Of a stretch of DNA of 64,000 bases, positions 13,201 through 25,254 are shown one piece after another. The notes under the pieces are model-generated. The model was not told the DNA's origin. It saw nothing but the letters and a program-made list of their open reading frames with translations, and searched no databases. This DNA comes from Argentina anserina. Lineage: Eukaryota; Streptophyta; Magnoliopsida; Rosales; Rosaceae. Each line of letters begins with the position of its first letter. Within the stretch, counting starts at the first letter, position 1. A program made the translations under genes and the position numbers. The stretch lies in assembly GCF_933775445.1 (NCBI RefSeq), contig NC_065877.1, positions 28,024,001 to 28,088,000 on the forward strand, in the 5' to 3' direction.

Positions 13201-16200
13201 TGAAAACCCAAACAAAAAACAATTACCATGTCAACACATCAGCATATTCTAGTAATTACATACCCTATATGTTCCTTACTGTTGAGGATTCAAGCAATAG
13301 TGACAAACTCAAACAATCCCTTCAGTAGTAACTTTATCGTAGAAGGAGAACTTAAGATATGTCATGACCACCCCAAAACAATCCCTGCTAGACCAGAACT
13401 GTAGTTTCATAGCAATGGCCATACTCGAGGACCATTTAGAACTTGACCTTACACATATAAGAGGTAAAGCTAAGCTTTTGTGTATCTGTAAGCTAATGTA
13501 TAATTAGTTTAGAATCATATTGTCGCTGCATGCTAATTGCACATCTGAATTAATGACCAGAAAAGTGCAGGAGGGTTTCATTTAGTGCACATAATTTTTT
13601 TTCAGTCTTGTTTACTTATATTTGGACTCCAACATTAATTTTTTGTCTATGTATAGGAAATGAGCCTTATGGTGAAATACGGTTTGAGTTCTGGTACTTT
13701 GAAGGGTGAATTGTTTAGAGTTCTATTAGAGCAAGGAATTAATGGTTTGAAAGTTTCCGACTTGGCGAAGTCATTGCAGGTAAGCTTCTTGAACATGTTA
13801 TGATTCTCTCTCCTTTTATTAAGCTGATACAACGCAAGCACTGTATGAATGAATTACTGATGGACTTTGTTTTTTCTTTAAGATTGCTGAATTGAATGTT
13901 TCCAGCAGAAGAGAGGATCTGGAGTCTTTAATTAGTTCAACTCTTTCAAGTGATATTACATTGTTTGAAAAGATTTCAACCTCCACATACCGTGTGCGAA
14001 TTAATCCTTCTGAAGACGAAGTCGAGGAGCTCCAGTCTGATACTGAAGACTCTAGTGCAGTTGATGATGACCTCAATGATAGTGGCATATGTAGCAGTGA
14101 TGATGATTCTGGGTGCAATTCGGGAAATTCCAATATCAGAAAATTGACTAATACCAACCGTCGTAGAAGTAAAACTAACATGCTAAAAGTGCACACTGAA
14201 ATTGATGAGAGCCATTCAGGAGAAGTATGGTTGTTAGGATTGATGGAAGGTGAATATTCAGATTTAAGCATTGAAGAAAAAATGAACGCAATAGTGGCTC
14301 TAATTGATCTTCTTCATGCTGGATCCAACATGAGAATGGAGGTACAGTAAATAATTAATCTTTGCGTGAAATTTGATATTTATTTTCACCTGCAATGAAT
14401 TTTTCATGTTAAATTAACACATGCCAACATTTGCATAGGACATTGGAGTTACGAATGTTATGGGGAGTAAGGACTTAAGTTTACAATGAGATCTAGGAAT
14501 TTACAATGAGTATGTAGTTTACTGCATTGTAATAGGTTTGGGTCGTGTTTTGCTTCCGAATTTAATGTCCCTTACTGGCTGAAAATTATAATTTTACAGG
14601 TTTATGAATGCCAACTTCTCTAACTGCTAGGTTTTTGTTGAATTACTAATGTCATGCAATATGTATCTAGCCTATCAGTGTGCCACTATATCAACTATAG
14701 ATTCCAACAGGTTTCAATCATGCTGCGTATTTAAGTATAGGATTGAGGCTTTCAGCAGATTACACTCTCCTTAATTGAAAATTCACTGTTCTTTAATATA
14801 TATATATATATATACAGTATATATGTGGTGTTCTAAGCTCAGTATGATTATTCCTTTCTAGGATCCTGCAAATACTGTTGCTGAATGTATTCCTAATAGC
14901 ATTCATTCTGGTTCTGGAGCGAAAATTAAGAGGTTATCAGCTAAACAACATAGTGTGCCCAGGTCATCGTGGGTCCATGCTGGAAATATGGATGGGGTAT
15001 ATGAAGATCATATACGTTCAAATTTCCACCCTATAGATTCATCCACATCAATCTCAAAATACTATGAAGAGAGATACTCTACAAAAGGAAAAGATTATGG
15101 CTCTGACTTACACCCAATGCAATCTGTGTTTTTGGGATCGGATCGTAGGTACAGTAGATACTGGCTTTTCTTGGGCCCGTGTAATGCAGATGACCCAGGC
15201 CATAGAAGGGTTTATTTTGAATCTTCAGAAGATGGTCACTGGGAGGTTATTGATACCGAGGAGGTATTTTTCATAGCTTTTCTTATATGCTTTAACATGA
15301 TTGTACTGCTTGACCTTTTAAAAGTACTGATATTATCTTGCTTTCTATTCAATGGACTGCAGGCATTATGTGCCTTGTTGTCTATTTTGGATGATAGGGG
15401 TAAAAGAGAGGCTTTCCTTATTGAATCTTTGGAGAAACGGCTAACATTTCTGTGTGAAGCAATGTCAAATAGAACGGAAAGTAGTGATGGAAGCGAGAAT
15501 TTGATGCAGTTTAATATCTCAGAACTAGACAATGCAAGAGAAGATACTTATTCACCAGTGTCTGATGTGGATAACAACTCTTTTGAGACTGCAAATGATT
15601 CTGTGCCTTTGAATGGAACTGCAGTTCCTGAAGTTCGAAAGAAAGGAGAAGAACTGAAACAGAAATGGAATCGAATCCAAGCATTTGATTCGTGGTTATG
15701 GAATTCGTTTTACCTAGATCTAAACGCCGTTAAACATGGTAAACGGTCATTTTTTGATACACTTAGCAGATGCGAAAGCTGTCACGATTTGTATTGGAGG
15801 GATGAGAAGCACTGCAGGCTTTGCCATACAACATTTGAGCTTCATTTTGATTTGGAAGAAATGTTCGCCATCCATGTAGCCACATGTAGTGAGAAGGAAA
15901 CAAATACTGTATTTCCTAAGCATAAGGTTCTCTCATCACAAATCCAATCTCTAAAAGCTGCGATTCATGCAATTGAGGTAAGATGTCATTTAGAATTTAG
16001 CTTTGCATTTGCTGCTATGTGTTTATCATGTTATCTTGGACTAGAGATTAAAAGGAGCTTCATTTAGAGGTGAATCGGAAATAAGTTAATTACTGATGGC
16101 ACAAGTTTTTTAGTTTTTTTTTACTGAATATAATGTGCAATCAAATTTTTTTACCCTAAACTGCAATATATTATTTAGAGGAAGCGCTGGAGGGAAAAGT

Positions 16201-17091
16201 AGGCCAAGATACGTATATGACCTGTGTAACTTATATATTAATTGTTCAGATAGGCCAAGATTTGTATCTGATCTGTGTAACTTAGACACGACTTGTTGAT
16301 ATAGTAAAGTGTATACCACTCGAAATAGATCAGAATGCTGAAGCGTGTTCCTTCTTCCCTTCTGATGGATAATTAATAGGGTATGTATGGGTGGCCTCAG
16401 GCCCCTGAACAAAAGTCACTGTTGATATTTAAAGCAGATTATAATTTTCACGAGATATTATTAATTGCCCGAAAACTTGTAAGTTACAGTAATTTGATCT
16501 CCATGCAGTTGGTTATGCCTGAAGATGCTTTGTTGGGTGCTTGGAAAAAATCTGCTCATAAGCTATGGGTGAAACGCCTTAGACGAACTTCTTCTTTATC
16601 AGAGCTTTTGCAGGTTCTGTATCTTCTCATTGCAGATCATATTTTATCTTCATGTTTCAAGTCTTAAACCAGTATCTGATTTTGTTTTATCTTGCAGGTT
16701 CTTACTGATTTTGTCAAAGCCATAAATGAGGACTGGCTGTATAAATGCAAAATTGTGCAAGGTTCTTGCAATCATGGTGACGATATAATATCTTTGTTTG
16801 CATCGATGCCTCATACAACATCTGCAGTTGCACTTTGGTTGGTAAAGTTGGATGGCTTGATTGCTCCTTATATCAGAAGATCTTGTTCTCAGAAAAGGCA
16901 AGAGAGCTGTATTAGAGGTAATATTCATGCTGGTTTGAAATATAGATCGTCCATGGGCATGAGTCATATAATTCTTCATAATGGCATTTATCTTGTTGGA
17001 TTTATAATTCATGCTGCTGACAAGTGTATCAAATTTATCATATCCTAATATTCTTCATATTGATACTTCAGGTAAGCATCCAAGGCAATAG
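10233..17091 (+). CDS. RLT3: Homeobox-DDT domain protein RLT3-like (ISWI-associated chromatin factor)
   Basis: Seventeen exons join in frame to 1183 codons plus stop: 10233-10299, 10595-10969, 11159-11217, 11333-11701, 11774-11836, 11916-12129, 12257-12357, 12464-12550, 12630-12761, 12938-13078, 13657-13779, 13883-14341, 14862-15263, 15363-15977, 16509-16613, 16698-16917, 17072-17091. In order: an N-terminal homeodomain (about residues 6-62, recognition helix VRGWFVERRRREKRKR); five 12-residue GKDLMT repeats; a DDT domain (SPEITKKLFKVFHFLYTYA...); a HARE-HTH region (LKGELFRVLLEQGINGLKV); a WHIM1-like stretch (GEVWLLGLMEGEYSDLSIEE); a WSD/WHIM region (RYSRYWLFLG...RRVYFE...HWEVIDTEE); and a C-terminal zinc-like CESCHDLYWRDEKHCRLCH. 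RLT proteins bind ISWI remodellers and affect nucleosome spacing and flowering genes in Arabidopsis. The homeodomain has Glu where Asn51 is usual. Nuclear location is inferred. Confidence 0.9.
11396..11575 (+). repeat. Five in-frame 36-bp repeats in the RLT3-like gene
   Basis: Exon 4 holds five consecutive 12-codon units with pattern GxGK(G/D)LMT(M/V)(K/R)xx: GAGKGLMTMRKH, GAGKDLMTVKRL, NGGKDLMKMKQY, GCGKDLMTMKKH, GGGKGLMTVWRA. The last runs into TNPDADARDFL. The units are basic and glycine-rich, and length stays a multiple of 36 bp, so expansion keeps the frame. Confidence 0.9.
16199..16310. repeat. 54-bp tandem duplication in RLT3-like intron 14
   Basis: AGGCCAAGAT is followed by GTAT and CTGTGTAACTTA at about 16201 and again at about 16254, so two diverged units of about 54 bp lie side by side in the intron between 15978 and 16508. 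No coding role is seen. Confidence 0.7.
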
Positions 17092-17939
17092 CCCCACCTT
17101 CTCTGGAGATACGTGAACTCAATTGCGCATTCTTTTTGTTGATGGATTGACCATTATACGTCCACTGTACTCACCCTAGTACTACTACGGCCAGATCAGT
17201 GAATTTTTGCAGGCCTTGAAATGGCGGTAGTTTGTTTGACCTTAGTTTCTTTTCCTCTTTAGAGGGTTCCGTATAAGGCTATTGAGAATTAGAATTAGAG
17301 CCTTTTGAGGAAAGTTGGACGTTAAGTACATACAAATATCAGTGAAGCGCGCTCAGAGCAATGCCAAACCTTTTATCCTTATTCTCTTGTAAGGACAACA
17401 TAGCCCCTTACTGTTTCCAGAAATGGAGGATTCAGACCTGGTCAATGCATTCTTTGTTCTAGTATTGAGAAGAGAGGAATAAGTTGTTACCAAATGTATA
17501 TGATGTAAAGAAAACAGATAATTGTTTTGTTCTTGCTGAAGTTTGGTAAAGTTGATAGTTATCATTGCTTTTATGTTGTATCATCTATTATAAAGCAGAT
17601 CGGTGGCTCTCAGACTTGTCTGCTAACATTGAGAGGTGAGAAATTTGGAGGATTAGTTTCAAGGTGTAATTTGTAGCAAATCCAAAATAGGTCCATGGAT
17701 TGTAGGAGTGAATTAGTACAGTTGTATATATGTTTCACACTTACACGGACCAAAACTAGATTGCATTAGTGGAAGGCATTTACCCTTCCATGTAAATGCT
17801 AGAACAAATGGATATGAAGTTACCCAAATTGGTGAGAGTTTGAAAAGTTCCTCCATTTGCTTCCATGTATCTTTTCTGATTCTGGTTAAGCAGATAGAAT
17901 TTATTGACGAACATCAGCTCTACTTTCTAGTTTCCGGGT
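17092..17939. other. Convergent intergenic region between RLT3-like and mannanase genes
   Basis: Both neighbouring genes end here, so this stretch holds two 3' UTRs. I see no further gene. Confidence 0.5.
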
Positions 17940-19606
17940 TTATGTACTCTGTGTAACATTACTATCTTGCCTAGTTAACCCAGTTAGCTTATGAGACTGT
18001 TGAGCAATCACACTAGCCGTGGAAGGGCTCTCCTCCAGAACGACATCGTATCCGTCTCTGAAGTTGTCCATTCCTTGAGCAAGCAGCTGCCAGAAAAGTC
18101 CGCCGGCGCAGGCTCCGTCACTGCTTGCGCTGTGGAAAACGACATCGTATAGTTTTTCAAAGTAAGCATTCCTCTTTTCTATGGTGTACCCTGGCAATTT
18201 GTAAGATTTGCCAAACTCCCCCATAACTAGTGGTTTATTAACCACCGAGTTACAGTCTTCAATGTGTACTCCAACCCATTTGTCCACAAAATTAGCTTGT
18301 TCGTCTTCACTTGCCCCTGGTAACCTAATAGGATACTTGATCACTTTAATATGATGTTATATGTTATATTTTCTTGAATATTACCATGATAAAACGTACC
18401 ATTGCTCGGCGTATATATGAATCGAGGCAAAGTCGATCTCGGGAATCAAGTTGTTGGCTACGAAATCAGAGCCATATTCTTGATTACTAGGATTGAACTG
18501 CTTCTTTTCCGGGGTTGTTCCACCATAGAATCCTTCAAGCCCTATCTCCAGTAAATGGTTACTATCAATGGACTTAACATGAGCAGCCATTTCTTTCACC
18601 CATTGCTGTAACAATGATATTGAATGTTCAAAGTTCAAACCATCACATCAAATCACCTTATATTTCCATTAATATTGGTGACAACAACATACAGAAACAA
18701 TTAAAATGAGATAGGGACCTGGAGAAGGATTCCAGATTGATCAAGTTGACAACGAGGTTCGTTCATTAATTCCCAAGCAAAAATGGTTGAGTCATCCTTG
18801 TAAGCCACCCCAGTAATGGAGTTGATTCTCGTGAGCACAGTCTGTAAAAATTCAAAAAAGAATTAAAAAATTAGAGGAAGAAATTAAGGTTTGGATTTAA
18901 TATTCATCTGCAACTGTTAAACTTAAACATGTCGATCACCTTACCCTAATGTGATCTTTATAGTAGCCTTTGACAACAGTATTGTTATAGAAGTCGTCTT
19001 CGTTGTTGATGGCTTGGCCACGTTCCTTTGCCCACTGCACATATTGCTTTCTTCCGCCATAATCGTCGAAGTTGTTCACCAAGCTCAGTATCACATGCAC
19101 ACCATGATTTCCAGCTTCTGAGATTACAAAGTCTAATCCCTGTACAGCATCAAACTGTCATATTCTTGGCTCAAAATGATCGTTCGATCGCGACAACATA
19201 TATAACATGTTAGACAGATTAGTTGGCGAGAATATAATTCTCACCAAGGCAACGTACGTACCTTGAACATGTCTTCGTTATAGCGGCCAGGAGAAGACTG
19301 AAGAGGTCTGTAGCTGCCGCCATCGCTAAAAGCCCAAGTTCTGGCAATGTTCATACCATAGCTTGAGGCTTGTTGGAATGCAGAAGTGACCTTGGCTCTT
19401 GTCGAGGGGTCAGCTGCCATGTACATCATCCAGTATGCATTGAAACCATTTAAGTAGAATGATCTCCCATCCATAACAAAATGGTTTCCATTTGTTTTAG
19501 CAAAACTACTAGAGGCAGCCTGGGTTTCACCTCTGCAATAACTTCCCTTCTGGATATTGAAGAACACTAATGAACATAAAAGAATACAGGTACGGAACAA
19601 ACCCAT
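17940..19606 (-). CDS. MAN: Mannan endo-1,4-beta-mannosidase (GH5 family), secreted
   Basis: Five minus-strand exons (19262-19606, 18945-19139, 18719-18841, 18400-18605, 17940-18324) join in frame to 417 residues plus stop, a usual length for plant endo-mannanases. The start Met opens a signal peptide ([15 protein letters not shown]). Then come the substrate-binding barrel start ([16 protein letters not shown]), RTWAFSDGG, the acid/base motif WELMNEPRC with catalytic Glu in NEP, HIYAEQW, and the nucleophile motif [27 protein letters not shown] near the C-terminus is also typical. The enzyme cuts internal beta-1,4 mannosyl links of cell-wall mannans in the apoplast and acts in wall loosening, fruit softening and seed reserve use. 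The exact MAN subtype is not decided. Intron 3 begins GTCCC, a weak donor, but the reading frame supports it. Confidence 0.93.
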
Positions 19607-22600
19607 GGTTGGTTGTGGTTGTAATATCTGACTCAATACCCAACAAGTCACCGAGTATAAATACAGAGTTCTGTTGGTTCATGTAAATTTCTTCTCTAAA
19701 ATTAATGTAATTAATGGGAGAGTTAGAAAATTGGGGACGATGAAAATTACAAGGAAGGTGTGGTGTGGATGGTATATGTTGGCATGTACCGTCAGCCCAC
19801 TAACTGGGGTCTGCATATATAAAATAATATAAATATGATTTTTATGTTTAAATAATACGTGTTAAAATGTAATTGGATTAGAGGACCTTGAATATTGTGG
19901 AGGAGTGAAAAAATTCTCTATAGGGGTAATTAAGCTACCACCTTTGATAAAGGAAGCAAATCATTAAGCAGCTATATAGCTTAGAAGTTAGAACTGCAAA
20001 GTAAATGTGAGTGGAATGTGTATAATAAAATCGTACATTTCATTGTTGTTCTTGAGAGATGAAATGTTGGATCTATTCTGGCAAAGAATCGATTGAGAGA
20101 GTATACGTATGAAATCAAAGTTCAAGCTAATAACTAATTTATTGGCAATGCATTATGACTCGAATCAATGGAGTATAGACTTTTAATATTGAATGTTCAT
20201 TGTCCATGTTGTTTGGCTTGTGAGGACTCTTCAATTCTCAGAACGTACATCAAACATTACATTATCTTACTAAGCATCTTCAATGTAGATGTCCTCACAT
20301 ATATGGCTATTTTGGTTACAAACTCATTCCAACAATTGCATCCACACTCTAGTTAAACTTGATTTACTTGCATGTATATCATTTTTTATATTATTATGAG
20401 TATTGATATATCACAATAGTCACAATATGTTGTGCATGCGCGCATGTTCATCTTTGCTTCGTTTAAAGATTACGTGATTCGATCACTCGATGCATGGTTT
20501 CTTCAATAGAATGAGATGAGCAAGATAATTGCACCTCCGCGCGCCGTGATTAAACATCCATACCTAATTAGTGCTACAATTAGAGCTACAGTTGTCGCTC
20601 CAATCTGCTTTCTCACTCTAGCACCTTCCCTAGCCAACCGTCCATACCTAAAGAGGGTTTTTCTAGAAGGGTATGGGTCGTCGATATTTCACTGAATACA
20701 TAGTCGTTATATACACGCAGACGATGATAAATGAAAGTAAGAAACTTATATACAAATGCACCTGTTTTAGTGCCACATCCATCGTGTAGAAACTTAGCTT
20801 ACGTAGCTAGGGTTTGGAGGCCATGGCTATTTTGGTAGAGAATTTAGGCGTCACGGAATTTTCTGTAGGGAGCTAGCTTTGTTGTTGCATGCATGCTATA
20901 TGTGAAAATGATCGAGGGGATGGCCGGTCGATCGTGTCAAAACTCCATTTGGTTAAATTGGAGTACTGCCGTCGCGTGAGGCAAATACCTATATGCATAT
21001 AACATACACAACAACGACCAATAATAAGCTCCACCATAATGCCCATATCCACACATCATTTCTCATTGTCATCACCACGCCAGCTAGCTCCATATATATA
21101 AGAAGCATGCACTACTATTCGTCACCGCGGTATCATTTCACTTCAATATATGACACGACAAGGCGAAAAACCATTAGATTTATGAATGTATGGTTTTTAG
21201 GTTTCCAAAGATATCGAGTAAAACAATATTTACGTAAAAGCTAGTGCATTATGTATCTGATCAACAACAACCGTTTGGACTGCATCAGACAGTACTTATT
21301 AATTTATAGCATTCAGAAGAGTGGCTTGTATGTGTGCCATAAAGAATTTCAAGTTGACCGATTTGATAAATATTGAAACCCTTTTCGAATATACTACTGG
21401 ATCATAGATAGATGGATGATCCCGTTTCTATCAAACTGTGAAGATGCCTCCGTTACAAGACAACGCCATTCTGTTATTTTCTGGCGTACACGGGTAATGC
21501 ATATATGTCTGCCAATATCTATCGTTGAAGGTGCCATGACTGCAGACAGTGCAGAGCATTGTGCTTCGCTTTTGTCACACAGCCACGTTCACTACCATGT
21601 TTCGATTCGAAGAATCTAAACTAATCAGATACTTAATTAGAGTCTGCTTCTGTATGTCTATATATAGGGAAAGATTCAGGAAATTGATTAAGTACTAACA
21701 TTGAGTTGTACCAGCTCAAGTTAGTTACGAATCTCAGTCTGATTCTAGCTAACTGGTCGGCTTGTTTACTAGATCAAGCTAGGGAGGATTGAATCAATTT
21801 CTCGCTCAAGTTTTCACAGCTGGTATATATGCGAGTCATGATCGACTCATATCTGTGGAGACTTTTTCATCGTGTGAATTGAAATAACACTACTACTTTT
21901 CGCACATACATATATACCTAAACAGTATGATCATATCGTCCTTAATTAAAGCTCGTTTCAGACCTAGCTTCTCTAAATTAAAGTCAAGCCAACAGCTAAA
22001 AGACCAATGGTGACTATATAAGTTTGCAAGAGCTACAACATGCATCCAGGACTGCAATTTAAAATTATGACTGTACCGTCTGTACGTAGAACACGCTTTG
22101 ACATGATTCTTATCAACCGCAAGGTGCTTCAGCATGGAATGATACACATGCAAGGCATTTGTCGCAAGAACTAAAGCTGAGATGTTATCATGCACAATAT
22201 AATGTAAGAATATCAGCAACGTACCATAACATGAAAATCCCTTATCAAATGCAGTAGCATTAAAACCTGCTCATAATGCTCTTTTATTTTGCTTGTGTTG
22301 ATGACCTTGAAACTTAACAATACTTCGTTTCTTGCTACACTAAAAAATTGGGGGGTGTTTGTTACATGGGATTGTGCTGCATAAGATAGCCTTGGAGCCT
22401 TGGTCAGTCCAAAGTAAATAAATCCATGTTTGGTGCCACTAGGGTCTAGGGACTCTGCTAGGTGAGCTTGAGGAATCCCAAAAAACCATTCTTACACAAC
22501 TACACTAAAAATCATCGGACTATCCAACGCCAAAATCTCTTTCTTCTTTCTTTTCACCTATGTATGCTATTCTTATCTATTATTGGTATATCCATCCATC

Positions 22601-23277
22601 ATTTCTTACAATTCTTCTTCAATATGTGAAACAAGTTCAATTTCTCCCAATTCTGGGAAAGACCCACATATCAAACGTCCAAACCTATCTTTTTGTCTGA
22701 TCCCTCTCCTCGCAATCTTGTCGGGCTCCTCCTTGTTGAGCTTGGGTGCCGATGACGATTTACATATAGGTGGTGTTTTGGCACAAGATCGGGTTGATTT
22801 TCCGACAATATGAGCTTGTAATTTGCAACCCAAGAGCTGGGCTTTGATACAAAATTGGGAAATGAGGAGCTACCAAGACGGTTAGGTAGCTTAGATACAT
22901 ATTCATCTGTTTCACATTTTCTTCTATGAATTGATGAAGATTTTCTAAGAGTAATGAATTATGAATGAATTTGGTTTTCTTCTCATGTTGAAGATGTAAA
23001 TGAACAATGAAGAAATATTAATTTGGTTTTATTTTTCCAGTAAATAGGTTAGCTCTGGTTGCAATTGGTTTCCTCCATAGAAGTTTTCATTTGTCACCAA
23101 AAGCAATCGAGGTGACATTTCTTCAAAATTAGACAGATTTGGTTTTCTTTTATGATTTGTGAATTGGGATTCTAGATTTGCTCCATGAGTCCATGTTCTT
23201 CCTTATGGATGGTGTTATTGTTGATTAAGACATGCCACTACCATACATGGGTTATGAATACTGTAAGAATAAGTTTG
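19607..23277. other. Intergenic DNA, no supported gene
   Basis: Includes the mannanase promoter just above 19607. Between 20 and 22.3 kb I see no coding frame with splice partners. Around 22345-22850 there is repeat-like DNA starting GGGGGGTGTTTGTTACATGG, a style typical of DNA-transposon ends, and overlapping open frames on both strands (22583-22833) without a recognised motif. Confidence 0.45.
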
Positions 23278-23285
23278 ATTTGGCA

Positions 23286-23950
23286 TAGACGTGGCAAACA
23301 TGCCAGGTTAGGCTGACCCGATCCATTTTAAACGGGCCAAAATCATGCTCGTGCCAGCCTATTTATTTTTCGTGCTCGACTTGGGCCAACCCATTTGTTT
23401 AAACATCAAGCCCGACCCAAGCCTATGTCGGGCTAGGCTCGGGCCGCGCCAAGAAGCCGGTTGACCTGACCCATTAGCATTATAACACACAATTAGAATA
23501 AAAAATATTATGTAATTAGAATATTTATTTTATATAAAAATTTAGAATAATAAAAATAAATAAAATACTACAACATGTTTCATAATTTTATTTGTAAAAT
23601 ATTACCTATGTCAAAACAATAACGTTTTTTTCACTACTTTGATTATATTTGTGAAATATTGTAGTTAAAATAATGAAATAATCGAGAGATTTTAATTTAA
23701 AAGTTATAATATTCAAGTCTAATAGTGATCATTGTTAAAGTATTTATATAATAATATAAAATTATGTGTTTAACGGGTCGGTGCATGAAATTATTGTGCT
23801 CGGACCGTGCCAGGCTCAAAACAAACTCGGGGCTGGCTTGGCCCATTATAATAACAGAATTGGATTAGGCCGGACCGCTAACTGGGGGCCGACTTTTAAC
23901 AGGTCGGGCCCATGCTGGGCTTGGACTTTTTGGCCAATTTACCACCTCTA
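23286..23950. mobile_element. hAT-like non-autonomous element, 665 bp, with 8-bp target duplication
   Basis: The left end reads TAGACGTGGCAAACATGCC. The right end read on the minus strand is TAGAGGTGGTAAATTGGCC, giving imperfect terminal inverted repeats. Flanking octamers ATTTGGCA (23278-23285) and ATTTGGCG (23951-23958) differ at one base, as expected for an old 8-bp hAT duplication. The ends are GC-rich (CGGGCC, GGGCCAA motifs on both arms) and the centre is AT-rich with no transposase frame. Short GC-rich open frames on either strand are side effects of the arms. Confidence 0.8.
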
Positions 23951-24048
23951 ATTTGGCGTGTGCTAGACCCTTGTAGAATTTAAAGGTGACTATGGCAATA
24001 CCATGTAACGAATGTGCCGTTAGAGTGAGGAGTATAGTTAAGAGATAG

Positions 24049-24138
<90 letters not shown>

Positions 24139-24620
24139 TGACTTATAAGATAAGTTGACTTATACTTATTTCTGAGAATAAGTTTCTGATAAGTTAAGTA
24201 GCTGACTGTTTGGTAAACTGGCTTTTTTAAGTGACTTTTAGTGGCATAAGTTGTGCAGAGTGTTTGGCAAACTTAAACTGGCTTATGCTTTGTATTTGTA
24301 TAATGACAATTTTGGACACCAAATAATTTAAAATATTTTTTTTATTTTCCAAGAGTATATTTTCTTTCTTGATTCTTTGCAAATACAATATGAATTTTTA
24401 ACTTCTTTTTTTATCTATCACTACCCTTTTACATTAGTATTTTAATTTTTACTTTCTCATTGACTTCAAGTAAAATTAATAAATGTTCTATGTTTTCTTA
24501 TACTTAATAACAAAACACATTTGTCATTGACACAAATAATATTAAAAATATCTTAACACATTCAACTAAATTACAAAACCAAATAACAATATATATATAT
24601 TTCATTTGCATCAAATAATT

Positions 24621-24950
24621 TCAAATTATACGCGCACTCATCAAACTTTGAGTGATTTCATTTCTTATTGCTTCAATTTCCCGTGCATCATGACCATGCT
24701 CATTTTCCCCTCCATCATGATCCATCTCTACCTCATCATTTGGTATGTCAACCACCATTTCTGCCCAACGAACAAAATGGGCATCACGATTTGCATGTCT
24801 TCTTATATAATTATGAAGAGTCATGGTTGCAATAACAATCTTCACTTCTTTGCTCAAATGACTATTTGGTTGATTATTAGCCTCCACCTCCTTGATAACT
24901 AAGTCACAAAGTAGGTCTACTAATACCGGATTCCATACGGCTGATCCCAT
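24621..24950 (-). pseudogene. Fused Myb/SANT-like and PIF/Harbinger transposase C-terminal ORF
   Basis: A 109-codon ATG-initiated frame. Residues 1-36 (VWNPVLVDLLCDLVIKEVEA then NQPNSHLSKE) look like the start of the Myb/SANT-like domain usually encoded by a separate Harbinger ORF. From about residue 37, VKIVIATMTLHNYIRRHANR followed by acidic sequence and EIEAIRNEITQSLMSARI matches the C-terminal end of DDE_Tnp_4 (Harbinger) transposases. The catalytic core between them is absent. The simplest explanation is an internal deletion that joined the two ORFs in frame. The product would lack catalysis. Confidence 0.65.
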
Positions 24951-25183
24951 CTATATAACACATGAGGATTGACATAAATTAACATGAAACATACAAACAT
25001 ATATAAATTTGTACATGTATATATCTAATTTGTACATGGTTGATGTTCAAGTATCTTAGTGTTCTTCATTTTGGTCCAGTACGTTAGTTGTTCTTATATA
25101 GTACACAAATATGCATAGCACATATGAACTATGATGATCTATATTAGTGTTCTTATATTATGAAACAGCCAAAACTCTAGTAA

Positions 25184-25226
25184 TTAAGTGGACCATGGAG
25201 CTGATTAAGTGGACCATGGAGCTGAT
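25184..25226. repeat. Exact 21-bp tandem duplication
   Basis: The unit TTAAGTGGACCATGGAGCTGA occurs twice in a row just before the large array inside the PIF-like element. Confidence 0.85.
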
Positions 25227-25254
25227 TACTACCCCTAGTAAACTTTAATTTTTT

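Noticed and set aside
13143..13328. 61-codon frame inside the RLT3-like gene
   Set aside because: It is intronic, with low-complexity sequence.
16383..16508. Extension of RLT3-like exon 15 upstream (MYGWPQAPEQ...)
   Set aside because: A good CAG acceptor at 16508 keeps the frame from exon 14, and the extension does not resemble the family.
22583..22833. Opposite open frames of about 75 codons
   Set aside because: No recognisable family and no splice partners; the region looks repeat-like.
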